Below, in pieces: positions 8,654 through 17,188 of a stretch of DNA of 64,000 bases (within the stretch, counting starts at the first letter, position 1; each line of letters begins with the position of its first letter). The translations under genes were made by a program, and so were the position numbers. Location of the stretch: the NCBI RefSeq assembly GCF_019670005.1, contig NZ_AP019783.1, positions 702,501 to 766,500 of the forward strand. The letters run 5' to 3'. The notes under the pieces were generated by a model. The model was not told the DNA's origin. It worked only from the letters and a program-made list of their open reading frames with translations, and searched no databases. This DNA is from Methylomagnum ishizawai. GTDB lineage: Bacteria > Pseudomonadota > Gammaproteobacteria > Methylococcales > Methylococcaceae.

Positions 8654-9151
8654 ATGACTCAGGCAAAACAGGGATCGAAACAAACCCACGGGCTCGACGC
8701 CATCGCTCTGCTGAAGGAGGACCATACGCGGGTTAAAAACCTCTTCGAGCAATTCGAGGCGATGTCCGGGGGCGATGAAGAAGCCGCCGCCAAGGACGGA
8801 CTCGTGAAGCGGATCTGTGCCGAATTGATGCGGCATGCCCAGGTCGAGGAGGAAGTCTTCTATCCGGCGGTACGCAAGGCCATCGATGACGACAAGATGA
8901 TGGACGAGGCGGAGGTCGAACATGCCAGCGCCGAGGATTTGATTATCCAACTCGAGAGCATGGAACCCGGAGACGACCAATATGACGCCAAGGTGATGGT
9001 ACTCCGCGAAATGATCGAACACCACGTCGCCGAGGAAGAGGAAGAGATGTTTCCGAAAGCGGTGAAGGCCAAGGTGGATACCGCCGCCCTGGGCGAGGCG
9101 CTATCCCAGCGCAAGCAGGCGTTGCGGGAGGAGATGGCGGAGTCCGCCTAG
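8654..9151 (+). CDS. hemerythrin HHE domain protein
   Basis: 165 residues from the ATG at 8654, chosen over the ATG at 8642 because GGAGG at 8645-8649 is a well-placed ribosome site. HHE-type ligand positions are visible: LLKEDHTRVKNLFEQFE (about 18-34), MRHAQVEEEVFYPAV (about 57-71), VEHASAEDLI (about 84-93) and MIEHHVAEEEEEMFP (about 116-130). The fold binds a diiron centre; proteins of this size are cytoplasmic oxygen, NO or iron sensors or stores. Acidic and rich in Glu and Lys. It stands alone. Confidence 0.88.
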   Translation: MTQAKQGSKQTHGLDAIALLKEDHTRVKNLFEQFEAMSGGDEEAAAKDGLVKRICAELMRHAQVEEEVFYPAVRKAIDDDKMMDEAEVEHASAEDLIIQLESMEPGDDQYDAKVMVLREMIEHHVAEEEEEMFPKAVKAKVDTAALGEALSQRKQALREEMAESA

Positions 9152-9183
9152 CGACCCAGCCGCGCCGAATCGATAGCCAACCC

Positions 9184-9218
9184 GTAGCCCGGATTGCGTT
9201 TAACGCCATCCGGGTTAC
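9184..9218. repeat. short palindromic repeat (GTAGCCCGGAT type)
   Basis: GTAGCCCGGAT at 9184-9194 and ATCCGGGTTAC at 9208-9218 form an 11-bp near-perfect hairpin (one G-T). Related GGCCCGGATTCC palindromes occur at 15205-15235 and 54781-54820, so it is one member of a dispersed REP-like set. Confidence 0.6.
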
Positions 9219-9542
9219 GCGGAAGGTGGCAGTTTAAAGCGGTGGTGCTGGAAGCCGGAGCCGCATCCATGCGCGAATGCCAGCCGTGGGCTTCTGGATT
9301 CCATCCGTAGGCGGATAAAGGCCAAGCGCGGATGGATCGATGGCGGCACCGATCAATCCATCCCGCATTGGCAGGGCTGTGTTCCAGGTTTGGATGGAAT
9401 TCATCCAAGCCTCGATCCCGCCAGCCCAGACCCGGTGTCGGAGCGCCACACATGACCCTGTGGATTGCAACGCTGCCCGGCCAGCTCCCGCCACTTCAAG
9501 GTAAAATCCCCGCCCCGACCCCCAACCCCCGGCGAACCCACC
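9219..9542. other. intergenic stretch with several small inverted repeats, no gene seen
   Basis: Frames here lack protein character. TTGGATG (9390-9396) and CATCCAA (9402-9408) flank GAATT, and GGATGGAT/ATCCATCC pairs occur around 9330-9362. These look like decayed repeats rather than regulatory sites. Confidence 0.4.
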
Positions 9543-10256
9543 ATGAAATGGCTGTTTTCTTTCGTTTTCGGCAAGCAAGCCGCCCGCGACGACGACCTGA
9601 TCGACCGCTACAAGGATATCCGCAAAGCCGCACTCCAACTCAACACAGCCCTCGCCAAGGAAGTGCCCAAGGCGGCGGTCCCGGAGTGCGGCAAGAAACT
9701 CGGCCTGGTCAAGGCCGGCACCTTGATCCTCAACAACGACGATGAAATCGCTATCCTCTACGACTACTGCTTCCATCATTACCGCCGCGCCGACAAGACC
9801 GTCCTCGACCGCTACCGCGAACAACACCCGCCCGCGCCCGGTTCCACCGAGGCCGCGTTGTTGGAGGCGATGGGCCGTTCCCGTTATTCCTTGTTCCGGG
9901 TGGAAGAAATCCAGCACCAGCGCCGGGGCGCGACCCTGTGCGACCTTTTGGGCGGCGAGCGCTTCGATTTGATCGATATCGCCTTGAGCGAAACCGCCGA
10001 GCCGGGCTTGATCGTGGCCGGGCGCTTGCTGGTTTTTCCTAGATTCGCCATGTCCTCCGGCACCTTGATCCCGGTCGCCGAGCCCGTGTACGCGGACAAG
10101 ATGCGCCCGGTGGTCCGCAAATATCTCCCCGATGAAACCGCCGCCCGCCCGGCGTTCTCGGAAGCGCAGGCGGCTTCCTTCGAGGCCCAGATCATCCGCA
10201 TCGCGCTGCGGGAAGGCGGCGAGGACAATATGTTCTACACCGATGCCGAACATTGA
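9543..10256 (+). CDS. uncharacterised protein overlapping topA
   Basis: 237 residues from the ATG at 9543. I do not recognise a family. No signal peptide is obvious: MKWLFSFVFGKQAARDDD has a hydrophobic start but is followed at once by charge. The rest is soluble, with a helical first half (residues 18-95, LIDRYKDIRKAALQLNTALAKE) and a more beta-like second half (about 120-185, FDLIDIALSETAEPGLIVAGRLLVFP). The stop overlaps the topA start by 14 bp, so the two are probably translationally coupled, which hints at a housekeeping role. Confidence 0.8.
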   Translation: MKWLFSFVFGKQAARDDDLIDRYKDIRKAALQLNTALAKEVPKAAVPECGKKLGLVKAGTLILNNDDEIAILYDYCFHHYRRADKTVLDRYREQHPPAPGSTEAALLEAMGRSRYSLFRVEEIQHQRRGATLCDLLGGERFDLIDIALSETAEPGLIVAGRLLVFPRFAMSSGTLIPVAEPVYADKMRPVVRKYLPDETAARPAFSEAQAASFEAQIIRIALREGGEDNMFYTDAEH

Positions 10257-12186
10257 CCGGCTGCTCATCGTCGAGAGTCCCACCAAGACCCGCAAAATCC
10301 GCAGCCTCCTGGGACCGGGTTGGACGGTCGAAGCCAGTTTCGGCCATATCCGCGACCTGCCCGAGCGCGAAATGGGCCTGGAGCCCCCCGATTTCAAACC
10401 GCGCTACGTGGTGTTGGACCGCGCCAAGCCCCAGGTGCAAAAGCTCAAGGCGCTGGCGAAAACCGCCCGCGAGGTCTATCTCGCCACCGACCCCGACCGC
10501 GAAGGCGAGGCCATCGCCTGGCATATCCAGATGGCCGTCGGCCTGAGAAACCCGGCGCGGGTCACTTTCCATGAAATCACCGAGAAGGCGGTACGGGCGG
10601 CGGTCCAGGCACCGCGCAAGATCGACCTGAACTTGGTCGCGGCCCAGGAAACCCGGCGCTCGCTGGATCGTTTGGTGGGATATCTGGTGTCGCCGGAATT
10701 GTGCCGCCGCATGGCGTCGCGGCTGTCGGCGGGGCGGGTGCAATCGCCGGCCTTGCGCCTGGTGGTGGACCGCGAGCGCGAGATCGAGCATTTCAAGCCC
10801 ATCACCCATTACGGTGTGACCCTATATTTCGAGGGGCCGCACGGCGATTGGCGGGCGCATTGGCTGCCCAAACCGCTGTTGCCGGAAGGTCAGGAGTATT
10901 GGACCGATCTGGCTTTCGCCCAGCGCGTCGCCGCAATCCGCGCGGTGAAGGTGGTCGGCTTCAAGGATGGCGAGCGCCGCGCCGAACCGCCCGCACCCTT
11001 CACCACCTCCACCCTGCAACAAGCCGCCTCGGCCAAGCTCAACCTCAACCCCAAGAAGACCATGGATGTGGCGCAAGCCTTGTTCGAGCAGGGCTTGATC
11101 ACCTATATGCGTACCGACAGCCCCAATCTCTCGGACGAGGCCATCCGTGATATCCGCGCCTACGGCCAGAAACAACAATTGCCGCTGGCCCCCGCGCCGC
11201 GCCGCTGGCAGGCCAAAGCCTCGGCCCAGGAAGCCCACGAAGCCATCCGTCCCACCCATATCGAACACCGCGCCGCCGGGGGCGATGCCAGCGAACGGGC
11301 TTTATATCAACTGATTTGGGAACGGGCCGTGGCCTCGCAATTGGCGGCGGCGGTCTATGACGTGCGGCAGGTGGTGTTGGAATCGGTGGAGCCACTCGAC
11401 GGCAAGACGATCCGCTTCGGCGGCAAGGGCGAAAAGCTCAAGTCCGCCGGTTGGCTGGCGCTGGCGGGCGGGGATGCCGCCGACGAGCTGGAAGCCGAGA
11501 ACCGCGACAACCCGATCCCGGTCCTCAAGCCCGGCGACGCGCTGACCGCCAAGGATGGGAAGTTGGTCCAGAAGCAGACCGAGCCGCCCAGGCGCTACAC
11601 CCAGGCCGGTCTGGTCAAGGCGCTGGAACGCCTCGGGATCGGGCGGCCCTCGACCTATGCCGCCATCATGGAAGGCTTGGTGCGGCGCGGCTATGTGGTG
11701 TTGAAGGGGAAGATCATGCATCCCACCGACATCGGCAAGGCCGTGGTGGATATGCTCAAGCCCTCGTTCCGCTTCCTGGAATACGATTTCACCGCCCGCA
11801 TGGAGGACCAGTTGGACGAGATCGCCCGTGGCGAGCGCCAATACCGCAGCGTGGTCGCGGCCACCTACGACATCCTGCGCCAGGAGATCGGCGCGTTGCC
11901 GCCGTCGGAAGGCGCGGCGCGGCGTTCCGGTGCGCCGAAAGCGCAAGTGGACGCCACCGCCCCGGCCCGCGCCTGCCCCGAGTGTGGCAAGCCGATGCGG
12001 CGGATCAATGGGCGCAATGGCTGGTTCTGGGGTTGTTCGGGTTATGCGGCGGGGTGCCGGGCGACCTTGCCGGATGAGGCGGCGGCGCGTGAGGGTGGGG
12101 ACGCGCCCGCCGTGCCCAAGCGGCGGCGGCCTGGGAAACGGGCCGAATCCGCGCCCAAGCGCAAGCCGTCCGGCCCGCGCCAGTGA
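10243..12186 (+). CDS. topA: DNA topoisomerase I (type IA)
   Basis: 647 residues from the ATG at 10243 (MPNIDRLLIVESPTKTRKI). The Toprim domain covers about 1-125, with LLIVESPTK and TDPDREGEAIAWH carrying the acidic metal-binding residues. The catalytic tyrosine is Tyr288 in GLITYMRTDSPN. The enzyme relaxes negative supercoils through a 5'-phosphotyrosine. The C-terminus has a single four-cysteine zinc ribbon (CPECGKPM...GCSGYAAGC, about 583-605) and a basic tail. It is therefore clearly shorter than the roughly 865-residue E. coli enzyme, which has more C-terminal repeats. Confidence 0.93.
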   Translation: MPNIDRLLIVESPTKTRKIRSLLGPGWTVEASFGHIRDLPEREMGLEPPDFKPRYVVLDRAKPQVQKLKALAKTAREVYLATDPDREGEAIAWHIQMAVGLRNPARVTFHEITEKAVRAAVQAPRKIDLNLVAAQETRRSLDRLVGYLVSPELCRRMASRLSAGRVQSPALRLVVDREREIEHFKPITHYGVTLYFEGPHGDWRAHWLPKPLLPEGQEYWTDLAFAQRVAAIRAVKVVGFKDGERRAEPPAPFTTSTLQQAASAKLNLNPKKTMDVAQALFEQGLITYMRTDSPNLSDEAIRDIRAYGQKQQLPLAPAPRRWQAKASAQEAHEAIRPTHIEHRAAGGDASERALYQLIWERAVASQLAAAVYDVRQVVLESVEPLDGKTIRFGGKGEKLKSAGWLALAGGDAADELEAENRDNPIPVLKPGDALTAKDGKLVQKQTEPPRRYTQAGLVKALERLGIGRPSTYAAIMEGLVRRGYVVLKGKIMHPTDIGKAVVDMLKPSFRFLEYDFTARMEDQLDEIARGERQYRSVVAATYDILRQEIGALPPSEGAARRSGAPKAQVDATAPARACPECGKPMRRINGRNGWFWGCSGYAAGCRATLPDEAAAREGGDAPAVPKRRRPGKRAESAPKRKPSGPRQ

Positions 12187-12195
12187 GCCGGGGAT

Positions 12196-12978
12196 TCAGC
12201 CGGGATTCTTCAAAATACCCTTCGCCGCCAAAGCCTCGCGGGTGATTTGCTGGCGCAAGGGGAAATCCTGTTTCCCGTGGATGTCCATATTGAGGGCGAA
12301 CAACCAGACCTCGCCCGGCACCTCGACATAGCCCACATACCAGCCCACTTCGGGTTTCGTCCGAGCCACCCAGCCGGTTTTGGCGTACAGTTTGAAACCT
12401 GGGGTGGCTTCCCCCAGCATGATTTGCCGCAAACCTTCATAAGCCGCCGCGCCGAAAGGCAGGCGACGCCGATAGGCTTTTTTCAGGAAGGCGATTTGCT
12501 CCAGCGGGCTGATTTGCAAGGAGCCGTCCAGCCAGAATGTGGTGGTCTCGAACGGCGCTTGTAAATGTCCATAATCCATCCGGCGCAGATAATCGCGGTA
12601 TTGATCCGCGCCCACCCGCCGCGCCAGTTCCTGATAACACCAGACGCAGGAGGATTTGAACGCGCTGGCCAGGGTTTGATCGCGGTTACAATCCGGGACG
12701 TCATAGGTCTGCCCGTTCCACTTGAAAACATCGTCCGGCCCGGCAATCGCTTTTGCTTCCAGCGCGATCAGGGTATTGGGGATTTTGAAGGTCGAGGCCG
12801 GGGAAAACCGGCGTTCCGCCCGGACAGCATTATGGAGATAGGTTTTTCCACTGTTCAGGGCGGAGAGGACGAGGGTTCCATTGGCGTCGTGCCGGGTGAA
12901 AATCCTGGCGATTTGCCGGTCTTCGGCGTTCGCCGCCAGGGAAAATAGCAGGAATAGGAGGGATAGGATTTTTTTCAT
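12196..12978 (-). CDS. class D (OXA-type) beta-lactamase
   Basis: 260 residues from the ATG at 12978. Residues 1-18 (MKKILSLLFLLFSLAANA) are a Sec signal peptide, so the enzyme is periplasmic. Class D motifs appear in order: STFK (Ser62 nucleophile, Lys65, which is carboxylated in this family), S-C-V at 110-112, Y-G-H at 136-138 where the family usually has Y-G-N, and KTG at 200-202 followed by W. Length is typical of OXA enzymes. It is a chromosomal gene with the base composition of its neighbours, and no insertion sequence is nearby. Activity or a BlaR-sensor-like origin is not decidable here. Confidence 0.88.
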   Translation of the reverse strand: MKKILSLLFLLFSLAANAEDRQIARIFTRHDANGTLVLSALNSGKTYLHNAVRAERRFSPASTFKIPNTLIALEAKAIAGPDDVFKWNGQTYDVPDCNRDQTLASAFKSSCVWCYQELARRVGADQYRDYLRRMDYGHLQAPFETTTFWLDGSLQISPLEQIAFLKKAYRRRLPFGAAAYEGLRQIMLGEATPGFKLYAKTGWVARTKPEVGWYVGYVEVPGEVWLFALNMDIHGKQDFPLRQQITREALAAKGILKNPG

Positions 12979-13012
12979 CTTTCGAGCTGGAAGGATGGGG
13001 GGAATTCCGCGA

Positions 13013-13825
13013 TTATGGCGCAGGGTCCACGAGAGCCAAAATCCGTACCGGAAACCCCGTTCCATGCTCCACGTTCGGCCAAACCACCAGCGCCACCGCC
13101 CCGGCTTCCGGTACCGCGTCCAGATGGGCCAATAACTCGACCTGATAATGGTTGGTGCCTAAAATATAGCTTTCCAGCGAATAATCATCCTTGGAAGTCG
13201 AAAGCCCCGGATCGGTATCCGTGGTTTCATGGCCGGAGGCGGTGATCTTGCGGGTTTCGTAGAGGTATTTCAGGGGTTCCAGCGACCAGCCCGGATAATG
13301 TTTGACGCCCTGGGCGTCGGCGTTCAGCATCTTGGCCTGGTCCGGCCAGCGCTTGGACCAGTCGGTGCGCAGGGCGACGAAACTCCCTGGGGGAATCGGC
13401 CCGTGGCGGTGTTCCCAAGCGAGGATATCGGCCAGTTTTACGGTGTAATCGGGATTGGCCGCGACTTGCCGATGCACGTCGATCACCACCAGGGGCATCA
13501 GCATTTCGCCGGCGGGGATGGCGTCCAGCATCCGCAATTGGGCGAAGAAATGGCCGGGCGGGTCGATATGGGTGCCCCATTGGCCGACATGGCAGTATTG
13601 TTCGGCCTTGAAACCGGCCTGGGGATAGTCGTATAGCGTGGTGCGGGTGGCGGGCGGGAAGCCGGGCCAATGCGGAATATCGACCGCGAGCGGATGGGAA
13701 AGGTCGACGATCCGGCGGGCTTGCAGGGTGTCGAGGAGGCTGGGGGCGCAGGCGCTCAGCGCGAGGCCGCACAGGCCCAGCGCCAGGCGGCGGAATAGGT
13801 CGGTGGGGCTGGTTTTGGCTGTCAT
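13013..13825 (-). CDS. cyclase family (kynurenine formamidase-like) lipoprotein
   Basis: 270 residues. A lipoprotein signal ends in LSAC (Cys26). The family metal-binding motif is HVGQWGTHIDPPGHFF (about 79-94, with His86, Asp88 and His92), preceded by DLSHPLAVDIPHWPG, the usual opening of the fold. Relatives hydrolyse N-formylkynurenine or cyclic amides with zinc or manganese, but a lipid-anchored extracytoplasmic member may have another substrate. The beta-lactamase starts 34 bp downstream on the same strand, so the two may be co-transcribed. Confidence 0.85.
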   Translation of the reverse strand: MTAKTSPTDLFRRLALGLCGLALSACAPSLLDTLQARRIVDLSHPLAVDIPHWPGFPPATRTTLYDYPQAGFKAEQYCHVGQWGTHIDPPGHFFAQLRMLDAIPAGEMLMPLVVIDVHRQVAANPDYTVKLADILAWEHRHGPIPPGSFVALRTDWSKRWPDQAKMLNADAQGVKHYPGWSLEPLKYLYETRKITASGHETTDTDPGLSTSKDDYSLESYILGTNHYQVELLAHLDAVPEAGAVALVVWPNVEHGTGFPVRILALVDPAP

Positions 13826-13846
13826 GGCGTTGGCAGCATCCCGGTT

Positions 13847-15145
13847 TTATCCGTCCCGGCCCGGGCGGCGGCGCTCCCAGGCGTCGAGCAGGATCGCCAC
13901 CAGCATATCGCTGAGGACGTTCACGCCCGAGCGTATCCTCGCGATGATCCAATCCACCGGGGCGATCAAGGGGATGGCGGCGGCGACCACGGCTTCCGGC
14001 AGCCCCGCCGCGCTCAGCACCAGGGGCAGCACGATCAGGCCCGCTTCCGGGATGCCCGCGATGCCCGCCCCGGCCATCAGGGCCGAGAACACGATCACCG
14101 CCTGTTGTTCCAGGCCCAGCGCGTAGCCCATGGCCTGGGCCAGGAACAGCGCGGCCATGGCTTCGTACAGGGTCACGCCGTCGTTGTTGAGGTTGGTGCC
14201 GGCGCAGGCGGCGAGCCGGGCCGAGCGGGCCGAGACGCCCATGGTGTCGAGGCAGCGCAGGGTGATGGGGATGGTGGCGAGGCTGCTATTGGTCGAAAGC
14301 CCGGTCAGCACCGCGTCGGCCCCTTGTTTGAGATAGACCTGGGGCGGCTTGCCCCCGGCCAGCCAGGCCATCAGCGGATAATAGACCAGCGCGTGCAGGC
14401 ACAGCCCCAGACTGATGATGCCGAGGAAACCGGCCAGTTGCGCGAAGATGCCGACCCCGGCCTTGCCCACCACCTGCGCCACCAGCCCGAACACCGCGTA
14501 GGGCACCCATTCCACCACCCAGCCCAGCGCCTTCACCAGGATTTGGTAGACCGCGGCAATCAGGTTTTCCAGCGGGCGGATATCGGCGACATCGGTTTCG
14601 CCCTGGCGTTCCTTCAGCCAGCGCAGGGCCGCGCCGAACAACAGGGCGATCAACACCACCGAAATCACATTGTTGCTGACCAGGGGTTCGACCAGGCTTT
14701 GCGGGATGTAGCCCGAGAGGTTCTTGAGCGGGTCGAGCGTGGCGTCCGCCGCCGCCTTGGCCTTGTCGGGGGCGCTGGGGACCTGGGCCGTGAGTTGTTC
14801 CATATGGCCCTGCCAAGCCCGGCCCGGCTCGAAAGTGTTCATCAAACCCAGGCCGATGGCGAAGGCCACCGAGACATTGACCAGGCAGATGCCGACCAGC
14901 CGCGCGCCGCTCTTGGCGGTGATGGGCGCGTGGGTGAAGGCGTCGAGGATGGCGAACAGGATCAAGGGCACGGCCAGCGCCTTGAGCAGGCGGATGACCA
15001 GGAGGCCGAGCTGGCCCAGTTGGTTGGTGTCCAGCCCCCACAGGAAGGGCCGGGTGCCGCTCCAGGCCCCGAGCGAAATGCCCAGCGCGACCGCGATCAC
15101 GACGCGCAGGGAGAGTGGCAGCGGCCAAAGCGGGTTGCGTTGCAT
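13847..15145 (-). CDS. dicarboxylate/amino acid:cation symporter (DAACS family)
   Basis: 432 residues with eight or more hydrophobic segments. SFDxxSSLATIP-like sequence appears as STNSSLATIPITL, the re-entrant serine-rich hairpin of the glutamate/C4-dicarboxylate transporters. LNNDGVTLYEAMAALFLAQ corresponds to the NMDG-type segment, with a changed sequence. The family imports glutamate, aspartate or C4-dicarboxylates with Na+ or H+. The cyclase lipoprotein lies 21 bp downstream. Confidence 0.88.
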   Translation of the reverse strand: MQRNPLWPLPLSLRVVIAVALGISLGAWSGTRPFLWGLDTNQLGQLGLLVIRLLKALAVPLILFAILDAFTHAPITAKSGARLVGICLVNVSVAFAIGLGLMNTFEPGRAWQGHMEQLTAQVPSAPDKAKAAADATLDPLKNLSGYIPQSLVEPLVSNNVISVVLIALLFGAALRWLKERQGETDVADIRPLENLIAAVYQILVKALGWVVEWVPYAVFGLVAQVVGKAGVGIFAQLAGFLGIISLGLCLHALVYYPLMAWLAGGKPPQVYLKQGADAVLTGLSTNSSLATIPITLRCLDTMGVSARSARLAACAGTNLNNDGVTLYEAMAALFLAQAMGYALGLEQQAVIVFSALMAGAGIAGIPEAGLIVLPLVLSAAGLPEAVVAAAIPLIAPVDWIIARIRSGVNVLSDMLVAILLDAWERRRPGRDG

Positions 15146-15204
15146 GGAAAGGCTCCAGGGGTTGATCGGGCGGGGGATTTGGGGTTCGCTTCCCTGGAGT
15201 GCGT

Positions 15205-15235
15205 GGCCCGGATTCCGTTTCGGTCCATCCGGGCC
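15205..15235. repeat. short palindromic repeat (GGCCCGGATTCC type)
   Basis: GGCCCGGAT (15205-15213) pairs with ATCCGGGCC (15227-15235), a perfect 9-bp hairpin between the parA and symporter genes. It shares its left arm and spacer style with the copies near 9184 and 54781. Confidence 0.6.
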
Positions 15236-15242
15236 GGGGGGA

Positions 15243-16025
15243 TCAAGCCTGCTTCTTGTGGATTTCCTTGTGCAGCGCTTTGAATTCCTTGGTCAATTTA
15301 TGATCCGGGGCGTAATGGATCAAGGGCCGGGATTCGCTGTGGGACTCCCGCACCTTGACCGAGGGCGAGAGCTTGGTCTTCAGCACCGGCTGGCCCTCGG
15401 ACAACAGGGCGTTGACCATCTGCCGGGGCAGGGTGGCGCGGCCTTGGTATTGGTTGGCGATGATGCCCTCGATTTGGAGGCCGTTGTTGTGGTCGGCTTT
15501 GATCTCGGCGATGGCGGCCAACAAGGTGTAGAGGGCGTCGCGGGAGAATTGGTCGCAATCGAACGGGATCAGGCAGGCATGGCTGGCGATCAGGGCCGAG
15601 CGGCTGAAAAAGTTCAGGATCGGCGGCGTGTCGATATAGACGCGCTCGTAGCCTTGGAGTTGGTCCAGCGCCTCGCGCAGCTTGTAGATTTTGTAGCGCG
15701 ATTCCAGGCGGCCTTGCAGGGGTTCCATTTCCGGGTGCGAGGGCAGCACGTAGAGGTTGGGGAAGGGCGTGGCGTGGATGTTGTCGTCCAGTCCTTCCTG
15801 GCCCTTGCTGAACGGATTGAGGCTCAGGGTTTCCTTGAAGAAATGCGCCAGGGTGGCGTCGGGGTCGGGCACCTTGTCGCCGAGCAGGTAATGGGTGGAA
15901 TTGCCCTGGATGTCCATGTCGATGACCAGCGTTTTCTTGCCTTCGGCGGCGCTGATGGCGGCGAGGTTACAGGTGATCGTGGACTTACCCACCCCCCCTT
16001 TCTGATTGAAAATGACCCTGCGCAT
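15243..16025 (-). CDS. orphan ParA-family ATPase
   Basis: 260 residues. The deviant Walker A motif is KGGVGKST at about 9-16, with the second ParA lysine, followed by VIDMDIQGNSTHYLLG and DTPPIL (switch regions). The C-terminus is basic (KEFKALHKEIHKKQA) and may bind DNA. ParA ATPases position plasmids, chromosomes or protein assemblies on the nucleoid. There is no ParB gene or parS-like site beside it, so a cargo-positioning or cell-cycle role is an inference. It lies 78 bp downstream of lpxC at the end of the division cluster. Confidence 0.85.
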   Translation of the reverse strand: MRRVIFNQKGGVGKSTITCNLAAISAAEGKKTLVIDMDIQGNSTHYLLGDKVPDPDATLAHFFKETLSLNPFSKGQEGLDDNIHATPFPNLYVLPSHPEMEPLQGRLESRYKIYKLREALDQLQGYERVYIDTPPILNFFSRSALIASHACLIPFDCDQFSRDALYTLLAAIAEIKADHNNGLQIEGIIANQYQGRATLPRQMVNALLSEGQPVLKTKLSPSVKVRESHSESRPLIHYAPDHKLTKEFKALHKEIHKKQA

Positions 16026-16103
16026 GGTGGTTTCTTATGGAATAGCTGTGTTGTAAGCGTCGGGGCGGGCGGCCTGGGCCGTCCCGCCGGGAATCACAGG
16101 CGG

Positions 16104-17018
16104 TCAGCGCGCCCCTTGGGCGAGCCGCATGAAGTAGATCGGCAGCACTTCGTCGTCGTTGAAAGTGACCGCTTCCCAGGCGTCGGTTTGCAGCAGGAGT
16201 TCCCGCAGCAATTGGTTGTTGAGGCCGTGGCCGGATTTGTGGCCGGTGAACGAGCCGATCAGGCTATGGCCCAGCAAATATAAATCGCCGATGGCGTCGA
16301 GAATCTTGTGCTTGACGAATTCGTCCGCGTAGCGAAGACCGTCTTCGTTAAGCACACGATAATTGTCCACCACCACGGCGTTGTCCATGCTGCCGCCCAG
16401 GGCCAGGCGGCGCTTCCTGAGCGCTTCGATGTCGCGCATGAAGCCGAAGGTGCGCGCCCGGCTGACTTCCTTGACGAACGAGGTCGAGGAGAAGTCGATG
16501 CTGGCGGTCTGGGTGTCCTTGAGGAAGGCGGGATGGTCGAAGTCGATGGTGAAAGTCACCTTGAAGCCGTCGTAGGGCTCGAAGCAGGCCCATTTGTCGC
16601 CGTCCTCGACCCGCACCGCCTTCTTGATGCGGATGAAGCGCTTGGGCGAGCTCTGCTCCTCGACCCCGGCGGACTGGATCAGGAAGACGAAGGGACCGGC
16701 GCTGCCGTCCATGATCGGCACTTCCGGGGCGCTGACATCGACGTAGGCGTTGTCGATGCCGAGGCCCGCCAGCGCCGACAACAGATGCTCGACCGTGGAG
16801 ATTTTCACGCCGTCCTTGACCAGGGTGGTGGACAGCGTGGTTTCGCCGACGTTCTGGGGCCGGGCCTCGATCACCACCGGCTCGGGCAGGTCCACCCGGC
16901 GGAACACGATCCCGGTGTTGGCCGCCGCCGGGCGCAGGGTGAGATAAACCTTTTCGCCGGTATGCAAACCCACGCCGGTCGCTCTGATGACATTCTTCAG
17001 TGTTCTTTGCCTGATCAT
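16104..17018 (-). CDS. lpxC: UDP-3-O-acyl-N-acetylglucosamine deacetylase
   Basis: 304 residues from the ATG at 17018, preceded by AGGTG at a 6-base spacing; a GTG three codons upstream is a poorer choice because MIRQRTLKN is the usual start. It catalyses the committed step of lipid A synthesis with zinc. Ligand contexts are visible: [15 protein letters not shown] (about 74-88), [15 protein letters not shown] (about 230-244) and [12 protein letters not shown] (about 252-263). It is the last gene of the dcw cluster, as in other gammaproteobacteria. Confidence 0.97.
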   Translation of the reverse strand: MIRQRTLKNVIRATGVGLHTGEKVYLTLRPAAANTGIVFRRVDLPEPVVIEARPQNVGETTLSTTLVKDGVKISTVEHLLSALAGLGIDNAYVDVSAPEVPIMDGSAGPFVFLIQSAGVEEQSSPKRFIRIKKAVRVEDGDKWACFEPYDGFKVTFTIDFDHPAFLKDTQTASIDFSSTSFVKEVSRARTFGFMRDIEALRKRRLALGGSMDNAVVVDNYRVLNEDGLRYADEFVKHKILDAIGDLYLLGHSLIGSFTGHKSGHGLNNQLLRELLLQTDAWEAVTFNDDEVLPIYFMRLAQGAR

Positions 17019-17188
17019 CCGGTTCACCTATTGGAAATATTGGATGGAGTCCGCGTGGGTTAGGCCACCCACGGGGAGGAAGCTGCACGGCCCGTGCCAC
17101 ATCCGGGCCGGAAAGATAAGGACCGTGCAAGGGGGGAATGGGCGGCGGGTCCTGGCCACCCATCCTGGAAGCGGGGGAAAGCGTCGCC

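Noticed and set aside
14105-15283. 392-codon plus-strand frame across the symporter gene
   Set aside because: Gln/His/Gly/Arg-rich antisense composition; the minus strand has transporter helices and motifs.
17054-17073. Hairpin between ftsZ and lpxC considered as a terminator
   Set aside because: Seven-bp stem without a following T run on either strand.
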